Assembly (NCBI GenBank): GCA_025765615.1
Contig: JAIVFJ010000068.1
Coordinates: 231,745 to 295,744, forward strand
Source: Zopfochytrium polystomum
Lineage: Eukaryota > Chytridiomycota > Chytridiomycetes > Chytridiales > Chytridiaceae
Direction: 5' to 3'
DNA: 64,000 bases
Shown in pieces: positions 20,952 through 32,157 of the stretch (its first letter is position 1; each line of letters opens with the position of its first letter). Under the pieces are notes generated by a model that was given only the letters and a program-made list of their open reading frames with translations, was not told the DNA's origin and did no database searches. A program made the translations under genes and the position numbers.

Positions 20952-23900
20952 ATGGACTCGGCCCTGATGAGTGGTGAACGGTGCTCAACAACAGCTGCAG
21001 TGGGTTCGATTGCCAACGCCGGTGCTGACGGTTTCGCGGCCGCTTCTTCGACTCTGGGCTCTGATGGCGCGGACAGATCGCTGTCAGCGCTGGCGTCTGC
21101 AGTCACATCGTCGTCGGCACCAGCTGGCCATTCCGGCTCAATGCGGCGGGTTGACCAACAGTCGGGTGTGGCCGACAGATCGTCGACTCCGTCAGGTCTT
21201 TTAGGTTCAATGCGGCGGGTCGACCTTCCTCTGTCCACTCCGATGAAGGATCCAGGCGCCTCACCTTTGAACGTTTCAGCTTCAGCTTCGGTCAGGGAGC
21301 CCAGTGTTGGTGGCACTCCTCTTGCTCTGGCGGATGGCGGCTCGCGATCTCCATCTTTGAACGCTCGTGTCCGTTTCGAAAAACTAGTGAGAAGGTTGGC
21401 GATGCCTAATCGGTTGCTCGAGCAAACCGTTAACTGAGGTCTTTTTTTCCCTTCGTGGACCACAAGACATTATTACCAGTTGACCTTTGGTTGCCAAGAT
21501 ACCTCATGCACCCACAAACTATGCGCGTCTTGTCCTACGGGCCCCCGTCTTGCGCCGCAAGCTGCTGCCGTCATGGCCGTTCAGCTTGCTTCTCGACCCC
21601 GCCACTTTATCTGTCCCCGCATTCCTCTTGAGCCAAACATCTCGTTGAGCGACGTGCCGATCAACCTCTCCACAAGACAAGGTACACCGACAGGAAGCCC
21701 CTCTGCCAGCCCTAAACTATCAGGTCGAATCGCTGTTGCAATGACGGGTGGATCAGCATCGTCAGCCAATCAGTCTTTGCCCCCTTCATCTGTTTCTGCG
21801 GGAGACCCAACCTGGCCACCACCTCAAGACGGATCCCCAGTGGATCGTACGAGCAGCACGCCGTCCAAGCCGTTCTTATTTTCTCTCTTGTCCTCGTCTC
21901 CTTTCTCTTCGCTGTTTCGACCGGCAGATGAAGGCTCTCCCGCCAAGCCATCCGAAACCCATCCGTTATCGAGCAGCTTGCCGCCGTCGATGTCGAGGAC
22001 GTTACTCCGCTCACCCCCTCTCAGACTATGAGAGCTCGGCCGTTTCTGCTCCAAAAAAAGAGACTCTTCGGCAAGATTCGACGGTGCAGCCCACCGCGTC
22101 CCCATCCAGCTACCTCAGCCTCAAGGCGCTGGGACGGATCGGGAGCGACGCGATTGGAAAATCCAAGTCTTTGCTTGACCTCCCAAGCTTGTTGTCAGCA
22201 TCAAGTAAGTGGCAAAATTGACTTTTGATGTGGACCCAAATTTTATACTGAGTATTGTGAAAGTCGGGTTCAGCAGTCTGTCGAGCCGAGAGGGCAGCCC
22301 TTCAAATGATGGCAATCGCGTCTCGGACTCCGAGGACTCACGCCCTCCATCACCTGGTACTACACCGGACGTTTCCCCGCCTGCGCTTTCATCTAAAGCC
22401 ATTGATATCAAAGGAAAGAGGCGAGATGTGCTCAATGAATCTTCTCCCCTATCCTCGCCGGCATTGATTCCTGTAAAGCATGAAGATGACGAGGTCCCAT
22501 GGCTGGAATCTTTGACCCTGCCGATGATACAAAAGGCAGTCGACGCTTATGTTGCATCGTCCAAAGCAAGATCCTCCCCAAGCTGGGTGGACCTATACGG
22601 CATTTTTTCCCACAACAGTGACCAAGCGCATCTGATTTCAATGATTCGGGGGGGCTTTTCCAGTAGCGACGTGCTGAACCAGAGTTATCTTGTGAGCGTG
22701 CTTGTGCATTGGACGCTGGTCAAATAGTAACTGCATTCTGATGACAGATCGATCCAGCCATCGCATCGAGCCCAGACCGTCTTAATTTAGATGTTGCGGC
22801 CGTGCGAGCGGCTTACAAAATTATTCTCGACCTGGTACTTTCACTTTGTTGACGCAACTGCCCGCATCATTTAATATACAAATTGCAGGAACCTAAAGAA
22901 GTATTTCACAGGACGTTGCTGAACGCATCAGAGATTGCGCTTGCCATGATCCAATTAAACGCCAAGAGGCTTCATAGCGGTAACGCGGCTTCCCTCCATC
23001 AATTTATTATTCTGCTCGAGGTAGAAGCCGCAAAGCGACTTTTTCCTGTGCGACAAGCTCTTACTCTTATTTTTTAGTCCCCCCTCCTTGAGGACTCCAA
23101 GTATAGGGAAGGAATTTTGAAGAAACTTTGCCTCGTTCTCGGCAGCCTTCGAAGCAAGTCAAAACAGACCTTAGGAAGTTGGCTATCAAGGTGATGGTTT
23201 TTTTGTTTTTTTTTTTTTTTTGTTTTCCTGAAAAATTATTGTGGTTGGTTACTGTTCCAGATACGAAACGTCAGATTTTCGGCGCATTGTTCAGATATTT
23301 CAAACGTACGTCTCTGAGCACTTTTCAAACGGAATGAAGGCAGACGACGTCATGATTTCTGCCGTTCGTGTCCTAAGCCTGCTGTATAATGCGAATGAAT
23401 CCATGGCACCTGCACATCGCCTTGCCATAGCGTCATTCTACAATGATGCCCTGAATCGGAAGCTCAATTTCAAGGAGGAATATCGAAACTGGAAAAAGAC
23501 ATTGGAGAAGAGCCCGAAAGTGGTTGACTTCTCCTACTTCAACTATCCCTTTCTGTTCGATCCCGTTGCAAAAACCCGTGTGATGCACATCGACGCTATG
23601 GTTCAAATGTCCCAAGAGTTTGAAGAAGCTGTTGTTCATCAGGCAATTGTCATTCACGCGCAACGTTTCCTTCAGGATTCACCATCAATTGCGAATTTGG
23701 AACAAGAGCTGAAAGGCGCCACAAATCCTTTCTTTGTCCTGGAAGTCCGTCGGCAACATCTTGTCAAAGACGTCCTGGACCAAATTCGACGCAAAGAGAA
23801 AGACATGAAGAAGCCCCTGAAGGTGAAATTCATTGGAGGCGGCGAGGAAGGCATGGATCAAGGAGGTGTGCAGAAGGAATTTTTCCAGGTCCTTGTCAAT

Positions 23901-25079
23901 CTTCTCTTTGATCCTGCTTACGGCATGTTCACGTACGAGGACGACACACGCTACTGCTGGATCAACAGGGCTTCGCTGGAGTCGGAACGGCAGTTTGAGC
24001 TTGTTGGGATTGTTCTTGGTCTGGCTTTGTACAATGGGGTAATACTGGGCATCAATTTTCCACCTTTGATGTACAAAAAGTTACTTGATGAGGAGGTGAC
24101 CCTTGAGGATGTGAAAGTGGCCTTTCCGGTAGGTGATTTACTTTGAAGACCAAGTGGTGAAGATTGATGTCAATGTTTCACCGCGCAGTCTCTGGGCCGC
24201 GGCCTTCAACTATTGCTTGACTGGACTGACGGAAGTGTTGCCGATGTCTTCATGCGCAGTTTCGAAATCTCCTATGACGTCTACGGTCAAGTCAAAACGT
24301 TTCCCCTGGTTCAGAATGGGGACAATATACCAGTGACGAATGACAACCGAGGCGGTGCGTAGTTCCGTACAACAGCAAACAGCATCTGCCAAGCTTAACA
24401 AGTCGTTCCAGAATATGTTGACATGTATATCAAACATTATGTGAATGAGTCGGTTCAGCGCCAGTTCAACGCCTTCAGGCGTGGATTTCACAGGGTTTGC
24501 GGCGGGAAAGCAGTCAAGGTCTGCCAAAATCATCCTTTTGTTTGCATTCGTACTAACTGGATCAAAGATGTGTCGAGCAGAAGAACTGGAGTTGCTGCTC
24601 TGTGGAACGGCTGACTTGGACTTCTCGGACCTTGAAAACGGGGCCGATTACGATGACAGCTATCATGCAGAGCATCCATTTATCAGGTGCCCAATGTTGT
24701 GGAGTTTTGACAAATACTGACATTCTTTCCTCAGGCAATTCTGGAGCATTGTGCATGAGATGACATATGACCAGAAGAAAAAATTGCTCATGTTTGTCAC
24801 TGCTTCTGATCGGGTGCCCCTGAAAGGATTGGGTAATCTTACATTTGTGGTTCAGCGCAATGGGCCCGATACAGGACGGTACGTTTGTTGTTTTTTGTTT
24901 GTTTGGTTTCCATTTTTAGTTGACTCAATTCATCCTTCGTGACCGTCTCCATTGGCAGGCTTCCCACTGCTTTGACTTGCTTTGGACGGTTACTCCTCCC
25001 GGAATACTCAACTCAGGAGAAGTTGAAAGAACGTCTGATCACTGCCATTGAAAATGCAAAGGGATTTGGACTTGTCTGA
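20952..25079 (+). CDS. UBE3A-type HECT E3 ubiquitin ligase with AZUL zinc finger
   Basis: The protein transfers ubiquitin from an E2 through a HECT cysteine to substrate lysines. Exon 1 (20952-21428) is Ser/Ala-rich and joins in phase 0 to exon 2 at 21480, creating the AZUL finger: RLLEQT, then [18 protein letters not shown], as in UBE3A. After a disordered Ser/Pro section come short exons (22274-22691, 22748-22834, 22889-23020, 23078-23190). They are followed by the HECT domain: 23261-24128, 24189-24355, 24412-24518, 24568-24686, 24735-24878 and 24959-25079. HECT hallmarks are [51 protein letters not shown] and [20 protein letters not shown]. The catalytic Cys codon is 24978-24980. The protein ends NAKGFGLV, close to human UBE3A. 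The frame between about 21.95 and 22.06 kb changes in a way I could not resolve (short introns or indels). Confidence 0.9.
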
Positions 25080-27640
25080 ACTGCTGTTGAATATTACAGA
25101 GTGCGACGCTGTAACATCTCCCAACACAGAATCTCCTTCCTGCTTTGTTGAGGGCAAACAACATATAGATTTGATGAGTGGGTTAATGACATTGTGGGAA
25201 TGACAACGTTAACAAAATGTTAAACTGGAGTGCAACATGGTGACACCTGAGCGTCCTGCCTCGAAGTTGGTCAAGAGAACAGCATAGAAGTTGTCCCATG
25301 ATATATATTATGTCTAAACTACGTGGCTTGCGTAGAGCCGGTCCAGGCTTCATGCTGGTTGAACATACACCTGGTGTGGTCGGAATGAGTTCGAGTTGTG
25401 GTCGACTAGGACTTCTTCCACCAACTAGTAGAGTTGTGATCCGAAGAAGCGGATTCCGGATATCCACCGAACATCTGTTTCTCCCTGTCTGCCAAAAGTA
25501 GACACAGACATGGCTCCTGTGTCATAAGCATGGATACGGTGCGGAGATGGATAACTGTCTGGCGTACATTTTACTGATTAAACATAGCAGACACATCGGA
25601 GATCTGAGCAGCTGACATAATGACGGGCAGATTGGAGAATCACCTACTCTTCAAACCAATGCAGGTGCTTGAGTCAAAAGACTAAATTAGGAGCAACATC
25701 GTCCAGACTTGGAAACTACCAAGCAAAAGGTCCTTTTTTGGGCTCCCCAGAAACCGAGTGTGCTGTTGAAGTTGCAGCGTAGAAGACAACGTTGTGAGTG
25801 AAGGTGGTGTCGCACGGTGGCAGAAGGGTCAAATCTGCAAAGCAAAGCGAGCAACTGAGAGGTAGAAAGAAAGGATGAGGGAGTGAGCAAAGCGACCAAC
25901 CAAGGGCAAGCGAGTAAAGAGAGCTTGTTTGCACAGGGACTGGCAAATTGCAATGATAGTGTGTTGTGTTTTCAATAAGAAAACTCTGCCCAATTTATGC
26001 TCCTGCAGAGAGTTTCACCAGTTTTCCTGTTTTGCCTATCTCAACAAATTGTAAACTGCTTCAGACAGGTGTGAGACTGTGCTCTCTAACTCCTCACCTA
26101 GGGTTATAGGTGGAAACTAGAGCATGGACCTAAATACCAATCCTGACTAATGAAAAGGGGCAAAAGGAGGGTGTCTAGGGGCACTAGACAGGAAAGTATA
26201 TTTGGAGTCTTAAAAAGCCCAAGAAAAACACAAATAAATCTCTAACACAAAAGAGGGGTTTCTCACACCAAAGCATGAAACAGACACAATCACAAAAGAA
26301 AGCATAATCCTCTGGTGCAAGACACAGAAGGGTTTCATCTGGGGCACAAGGCCAAAGCCAAGTTAGACCAGAGACAGAACCGACTTGATCGGTAAGACCG
26401 ACTGAATCGGTAAGGGGAGTGGCTTGCCACTACAACCCATCAAAAGAAACAACAAAAGAAATAAACAACAAGTCAAACCCTGAGTTGGAGGGGGTTGGAG
26501 AGACAAAGGGCAGACACAAGGAACAGTTAGTGTGCAGAGGTGCCTGTTGAACCAAATCAGAACTGTTTTCCACTTAACAGAACCAGACACAACCTGTCTC
26601 ACTCCAAGGAGAGTGTTCCAACTCAATCCAAGGAAGAGGGTGCAACCAGGGTGGGAGACAGTGGGACTCTTCTTGCTCCATCCTACCAGGAGACAGACCT
26701 CTGCCTCACCAGGCCAGAGAGAATAACCTGTCTTAGAAGCAAGGAAGGTCAATACCCACTCCCACACACAAGGAAGACACCAAAGACAACCACAGGTATT
26801 AGCATGGAAGGAAGAGGGTCTGAACCCAGCGAACCAGGCCCACCAAAGGCCAAAGGAACCATCACCAGGGACAGGGAGGAATACCAGAGAGACCATACCA
26901 CCACATAATACCTGACCAGCCAACTCATTCATATCACCTTGAGAGACCTGGATTTGAAGTGATGTATTGACAGGAACCGGCGAGGCACTACCACAGTTTT
27001 ACCCTCCCACCGTCCATCATCAAGTAGCTCCTACCCCAGACCAGCCTAAACAGTATGTGCAGAATGGTGAGGTGCACTGGGACTTGAACCCAGCACACTG
27101 CCATAAATGGCCAAGAGAACCAATTCTCCTGTCACACACCAGGGGACTGCCACCCCCAGCTCATACACACAGTCAGAGAAGGAATAAGGGCAGGCAAGAA
27201 GACTTCAGGTACAGGTTCTAAGGGGCAACAAGAATGGGGGTGGGCTGTGTTGGAGTTTGCACACATTACCTACATCTTTTAAGATCCTCTGACCTGTCTT
27301 CAAGAGAAACGATAAGTTAAGATGGCATAAGGACTGATCCAAGTGTCATCTACACTTTCTCAATCTCTGACACTGTACGAGTGCTTAGAGGTGGTTTCAA
27401 TCCCCAGTCTGGGTAGACCACATCAGTGTGCTTCACTCTTGCAATTTGATAGGAATGATTATAGGAGCTTGACAGGGAGCCTGACTTACTTCTTTGCACA
27501 CATAACTCCATGGAAGTTCTGGCCAAATCAGCGTGATGCAACAATGATGTCATGCCTGCCTCCTGACTCCTCAAAGTCTAAACTCTATCTCTCAGAGCTA
27601 AAAGGCTATCACCAGAGTCTGATTCCTGAGACCACCTGCA
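25080..27640. other. Repeat-rich region without a supported gene
   Basis: Low-GC, AC-rich on the plus strand between 26100 and 27240. It holds a tandem pair of CGACTTGATCGGTAAG / CGACTGAATCGGTAAG near 26380-26412 and a tRNA-like segment at 27071-27140. The open frames at 26363-26932 (minus) and 26540-26908 (plus) lie over each other and have no motif. The composition suggests decayed retroelement or SINE sequence. Confidence 0.4.
27071..27140 (-). repeat. tRNA-like sequence (tRNA-derived SINE head or tRNA pseudogene)
   Basis: On the minus strand the sequence can be folded into a wobble-rich acceptor stem (GGTGTGT with GTGCACC), a D-arm-like hairpin (GAGAATTGGTTCTC) and a perfect T-arm (CTGGGTTCAAGTCCCAG). 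The middle hairpin is not a normal anticodon arm. It keeps pol III A- and B-box-like elements, as expected for a SINE head. Confidence 0.4.
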
Positions 27641-27641
27641 G

Positions 27642-27648
27642 TATAAAA
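27642..27648 (+). promoter_or_regulatory. TATA box upstream of the tyrosine-recombinase retroelement
   Basis: GCAGTATAAAAGGGGGAG is a strong TATA context. It lies about 320 bp upstream of the point where the retroelement frame opens, so it may be the element's promoter (inference). Confidence 0.4.
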
Positions 27649-27828
27649 GGGGGAGCCCCAGCAGCTCCAGAGAAGCATCATCCCAGATCCTGATCACATC
27701 TGCCTGCTCTCTCTCTACCCTCGAATACAACAAACAAAAACCATTATTCTTATCTGAGTCAACATACCCTCTACCTTGACCTGCGAAGCTCTTCAAGTTC
27801 TACCTCAGGTCGATACCTCGTTCGTATA

Positions 27829-27972
27829 GGGCGCTTCGCTCTTACAAGAAAAGGGTGTGCTCTGCACTCTAAACAAGACCAATCTGTCTGAGAGCATCGG
27901 CTCTCCATCTACTTTGGCAACAAAGGGCGCTTCGCTCTTAACAAGAGAAGGGCTCACGCTCTAAACAAGCTT
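27829..27972. repeat. Two direct repeats of a GGGCGCTTCGCTCTTA-containing unit
   Basis: GGGCGCTTCGCTCTTA followed by AAGAAAAGGG or AAGAGAAGGG occurs at about 27829 and again about 97 bp later. Both are followed by CTCTAAACAAG. The pair lies just before the retroelement coding frame and may belong to its 5' terminal region. Confidence 0.6.
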
Positions 27973-29762
27973 TATCGCTCCACGCCGACTCAAGTCTGTT
28001 GGTGCCCTTCTGACACGCCAGGCGCAATCACCAACAGACAGGCTAGCCGCTGACAGCCTCGCGGCGGTGACAGCTTTCGCCGCTGCCCCTGCCGAGGCGG
28101 CCCGAGAGTCCCTCCCTGCGTTGGTGGCGCGCGTCCAAGCAGCGGCGAGAGTGGCAGAGCACGCCGCTTTGCTGGCCCAAGCTGATCTGGCTACGGCAGT
28201 CAAGGCCCAGCGCTTGCATGTTCTTCGCAACAGCCCACTCAAGGCGTTCGCCGAGGAAATACTGGAGGCTCACCCGGTGGGGAATGACGCTCATCCCCCG
28301 CTCATCGCCCCAGGCATCAACCTGGCTGACTGGGTCAATAAGGACTACCGTCATATTTACGAAGCCAAGCACGGCGGGAAGTTTTTTCCAGCCGGCTCCC
28401 GCGGTCGAGGTCGTGGTCGCGGGGGCAGATTGTCAGGCCAGTCTTCCAGGCGCGGGGGCGGGTGGCGGCGCAGGCCGCGGCGGCACGTCGCGCGGCAAAG
28501 CTCGCAGCAGCCCTCCGGCTGGGAGCGAAGCGAAGTGACCCCTCAGAGCGCTCCCCGGCCGCCCCAGACGGAGCGGGCTGCCGGGGCCGTTTCCAATCCG
28601 TTCCCGTCCGGGCCGGGGCCTCCTCTTCGGAGACCGCCAGCACCCCCCTCCCCGGTCGACCTCGAGGACGGGGAACTTCCCCCGCCTCCTGGTTTTTCAG
28701 AAGTGTTCCCGACCGACGGGGATCAGTCCCATCTCAAGTCATGGACCGAAAACTGGCGCGAGCTCTCCACATGCCCGCACCGGCTGCGGGGTCTCTTTCT
28801 CCGACAAGACCCTCGCGAAACACTCTTCCCCAGCGCACAGTCGTCAGCATGGCTCTCCGGTCGCCTACTGACGATAGCGGGGTTGGATCCACCCCTGCGT
28901 CCCGCGCTCCTAGCCCTCCTATTCCCGATACCGTTGCCAGAAGTCCCCGTGGGGGGTCGACTCCGTCATTTTTGGGAGATGTGGCGCAACCTGGGAGCAC
29001 AGCCGGAGTTGGTGGAGACGGCTCGGCTCGGCGCGAATCTCCGTTGGCGTCAAGGGGGACGAGTCCCTCCGGCCCGCCCCCTCCGCAAGAACCCGTCCGA
29101 ACTGGACCAACTCCACCTCCTGGCCAAGATGGAGGAGATGGTCCAGAAGGGCGGCGCCCGCGACTTCACGGCAACGGCCACTTCCGCCTTGAGGGAGGGG
29201 AGATTCCCACGGGGCTGGATGGTCAGCCCCACGTTTCTGATCCAGCAAAAGAACAAGATTCGACAGATTGCGGACTACCGAGGGGTCAACGTGCTGCTCG
29301 AGACCCCTCCGAGGTTCACCTTTGCAACCCAGGCATCGACGGTTCAGTTCATGTCGACGCAGGCCTACCTGGGGGGGGTGGACATTGCGGACGCCTATTG
29401 GCACATTGCAGCCCGCTTGCCCGACAGGCGGCGGCTGATTGTCATGGCACTCCGACGCCTCTGGCAAATCCTCGTCCTCACGTTCGGCGTCGCCCCTGCG
29501 CCGCAGATTTTTTCAATGATGTTGAAATTTCCGGTTGGGCTCCTGCACCAGATCGGTCTGGCCATCCTGAACTACATGGACGACCTGGCCACCTGCGGTA
29601 CGACGTTGGCCGAAGCCTCCTGGGCTCTGCTCCTCACAATCCTGCTCCTGCAGGCCCTGGGGTTCCTCATCAAGTGGGAGAAGTTGGAGCTGCCCGAAAC
29701 CGTTCGCCAGTTCATTGGACTGCAGTGGGATCTGCATCAGGGCCTTGTCTCCCTCCCGGAGA
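27965..29762 (+). CDS. Gag-like N-terminus plus reverse transcriptase
   Basis: The frame opens at 27965 after a TAA. It encodes an Ala-rich helical stretch, an Arg/Gly-rich segment (RGRGRGRGG), a proline-rich linker and then the RT domain. RT motifs are KIRQIADYRGVN, a palm strand with GGVDIADAYWHI, and the catalytic box LNYMDDLA near 29568-29591. After FIGLQWDL and SLPEK, the similarity continues into RNase H only in the next frame: an extra A in GAGAAAACGCC at about 29762 separates them. This could be a programmed +1 shift or a mutation. Confidence 0.75.
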
Positions 29763-31148
29763 AAACGCCTAGCTGCACTGCGGGCGTGCTTGCTTCTGGC
29801 TGCACGCTCCGACCGCCTCCCGCTGAAGACGGTTGCGGCGATTCTAGGAACGATACAGTCGGCCTCCCTGGCGCTCCCTGCGGCGGTGATTTTCGCTTGC
29901 TCTCTCCAACGCGACCAGAATCAGGTTGTCAAGCAGAAGGTGGCCCCCCTCCCGGTGACAGGAGTGCGGAAAGCGTGGGCACGCCTCTGGGTCAAAATCT
30001 CCCCCAGCAGTCAAGCGGCCCTGTGGAAGCTGCTGAGCATGCTTCAGGACTGGAATGGACAGTCCTTTCTTCCGCGGGCTCCGACTCTCATCTTGACGGC
30101 CGACGCGACGCCCTCTCATGGGTGGGGGGGTCATGTGCTCCTACCTGGATCGCTGAGTCCCCTACGGCTGGGAGAACCGTGGTCTCCGGCGATGCTGCAT
30201 CGATTTTTTCCCGAAATTCCGGCCGCCACGATTGCTTTGGCAATTTTGGGCCAACGTCTTGGGCGTCTGATTTCGAACAACGTCCTCGAAGCCCTAGCGC
30301 ATGTACGTCTCGCACAGCTGCTCCGCCGTCGCAGTCTCCTGCCCCCCCAGGGTCACTTCCTTCACCGGTCGGACAACACCCCCACAGTGTTCTACATAAA
30401 CCGAGGCGGGGGCGCTCGAGCAGATCGCCTCTCGTGGACCGTGGAGATCCTCCTTCGAGATCACCTGTCAGCGGGTTCTTCCTGCAAGGCAGAACACATT
30501 CCAGGGGACCTGAACATACTGGCCGACGCAGACTCTCGCCAACCAGCCGACCCGGCGGGATGGACTCTGTCCTCCTCGCTGTTTCGCCAGTTCGACCGGC
30601 TGTGGGGCCCGCATTCAATCGACCTCTTTGCGTCCGGACTCAACTCCCGGTGCACCCGATACTGCTCCCGGAATCGCCTGGATCCCCTGGCAGTCGCTCA
30701 CGACGCTTTTGCAGTGACCTGGGCGGACGAGAACGCCTGGATTCACCCACCATGGGTTCTTCTGACTTGCGTCTTGGCCACCATTCGCAGGACTGGAGCG
30801 GAAGCGACAGTTATGACCCCCTTCTGGCCGTCCCAGGTCTGGTTTCCGTTAGCGCTAGAGATGGCAGTCGCCCCCCCGTTCAAGCTGCCTCCTGGGTCAC
30901 ACTTGTGGGAGGAGACCGGCCAGCCAGCGCGGCCTCACCCAATTGGGCCAGCAGTCATCTGGCGGCTCAGCGGGAGATCGCAGGACTCGGCTGCCTTTCA
31001 CATGCGGCTGTCGAGCTCCTCTCCGCCTCCAATGCCCCGACTACCGTCCGGGCCCATGACAGTCGATGGAGACGATTCGTGGATTGGTGCCAGTCACGGG
31101 GTCTGGATCCCCTGGCAGCCTCTCTCCAGGAAGTCCTCGAGTACCTAG
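29715..31148 (+). CDS. RNase H domain and DIRS-type C-terminal extension
   Basis: Read in the +1 frame relative to RT. RNase H signatures are ILTADATPSHGWGG (first catalytic Asp), HRSDNTPTVFYINRGGG, and HIPGDLNILADADSRQ. It is followed by the block typical of DIRS/Ngaro RT-RH proteins: SIDLFASGLNSR, then HDAFAVTWADENAW and a Trp/Pro-rich PFWPSQVWFPLAL. The useful similarity runs from about 29763 to about 31000. Beyond that the recombinase continues in the original frame. Confidence 0.75.
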   Translation: MDCSGICIRALSPSRRKRLAALRACLLLAARSDRLPLKTVAAILGTIQSASLALPAAVIFACSLQRDQNQVVKQKVAPLPVTGVRKAWARLWVKISPSSQAALWKLLSMLQDWNGQSFLPRAPTLILTADATPSHGWGGHVLLPGSLSPLRLGEPWSPAMLHRFFPEIPAATIALAILGQRLGRLISNNVLEALAHVRLAQLLRRRSLLPPQGHFLHRSDNTPTVFYINRGGGARADRLSWTVEILLRDHLSAGSSCKAEHIPGDLNILADADSRQPADPAGWTLSSSLFRQFDRLWGPHSIDLFASGLNSRCTRYCSRNRLDPLAVAHDAFAVTWADENAWIHPPWVLLTCVLATIRRTGAEATVMTPFWPSQVWFPLALEMAVAPPFKLPPGSHLWEETGQPARPHPIGPAVIWRLSGRSQDSAAFHMRLSSSSPPPMPRLPSGPMTVDGDDSWIGASHGVWIPWQPLSRKSSST

Positions 31149-32131
31149 CGATCCTCTTCGTTCAGCTCGATGGCGAGGTGTCTGGTATTGCAGCGCACAG
31201 GGCAACTTTGGCAGCAGTTTTCGGTTCGCGCTTCTCTATCGCAGGGGGGGCCCAGCTTAAGGCGCTACTACGCGGCATGCACCGGGCCCGCCCGAGCCCA
31301 CGGCAGGCGTTCCAATCCTCAAAGCCAGCGTTCGATATCGAGATTCTGTGGAATCACCTTGAAAGCGCCATGGCAGATAACGCAGCTCTGCCCACCCGCG
31401 CCCTGCAGGCGAAATTCTGTTGCCTGCTGATGATGATGGACCGGCGACGACTGGCCGACATCGGCCACATCCCCGACACTACCCTTGTCGTAGACACAAA
31501 GGCCGTCCGCTATCAGATGTTTCGCCTAAAGACTTGGTCCCCTGGTGACCCCGACCTGACCACCGTGCGGTCGCTTCCCCGGCACCCTTTGCCTGCCTTG
31601 GACGTTGGCGCCGTCGCCCTTGAGATCAGGGCGCGTCAAGCCCCGTGGCGCCGTCCCGGAGACGACGCGTGTGGGAAGCCGCAATTTGGTTTCCTCCTAC
31701 GTGTCTCTGGCCCTCACGTGGACTTCATCGATTCCGGCGGGGGGAGTCTTCGCCATGCGGTTCAGGACGTGATGACAGCAGCAGGCATCCCGCACGTGTC
31801 CTCACGCGGCTTTACTCCTCACGACATCATCGACGCAGCAGCCTCCATGATGCTGGCGCTTGGTTTGGGCGAGGACTCAGTTTGTGACGGCCGGTGGCGT
31901 TCCGAAGCAACGCTCCGGCAACATTATGACCGGCACAAGCAAGATCTTTGGTGTCTCGGGGACCCAATTCCAGCGGCCTTCTTGTCCCGCGATTGCCTCG
32001 GCCCGTCCACCCCCTCGGGCACCGAGAGCGGTGGCAGCTCGAGTTCTGTTCGAGGGTCATCTCGCCGCGCTCGCCCACGGGGGCGGGCGGTGGCAGTCCC
32101 GGCTGCCCGGCGGTCTGCTCGGACGAAGTAG
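31000..32131 (+). CDS. Tyrosine recombinase domain
   Basis: A core-binding helical part (TTVRAHDSRWRRFVDWCQ, then EVLEYLAILF) is followed by a catalytic domain. The likely catalytic residues are the Arg in MMMDRRRLADIGHI, the HxxR-like region ending GFTPHDIIDAAASMML, and the final Tyr in LRQHYDRH about 30 residues before the end of the conserved part. DIRS-type recombinases integrate circular double-stranded cDNA without target duplication. The stop is at 32129-32131, and the last 60 residues are Arg/Ser-rich. Confidence 0.8.
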
Positions 32132-32157
32132 CACCCTGGGCCGACTGACACAGGAGA

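Larger units (their letters stand above)
27965..32131 (+). mobile_element. Tyrosine-recombinase retroelement (Ngaro/PAT/DIRS group)
   Basis: A GC-rich element with the gene order Gag-like, reverse transcriptase, RNase H, tyrosine recombinase. This order is typical of the Ngaro/PAT branch, which uses a recombinase rather than an integrase. No LTRs, integrase or target-site duplication are seen. The RT and recombinase lie in one frame, and RNase H lies in the +1 frame, which is also open across the whole middle. The terminal repeats needed to classify it could not be fixed; a 67-bp perfect inverted repeat lies just downstream. The coding frame has no ATG near its beginning, so the start must be non-AUG, spliced or lost. 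Confidence 0.85.

Noticed and set aside
26363..26932. 189-codon Leu/Cys/Trp-rich minus-strand frame resembling a membrane protein
   Set aside because: The hydrophobicity comes from the AC-rich plus strand. It overlaps another frame and lies in repetitive sequence, with no motif.
27330..27430. Possible tRNA or pol III gene around GGTTTCAATCCCC
   Set aside because: A B-box-like stretch is present, but no D-arm, anticodon arm or acceptor stem can be formed.
28462..29772. 436-codon frame overlapping the retroelement
   Set aside because: It is an alternative frame over the Gag/RT region. The RT motifs, including YMDD, are in the other frame.
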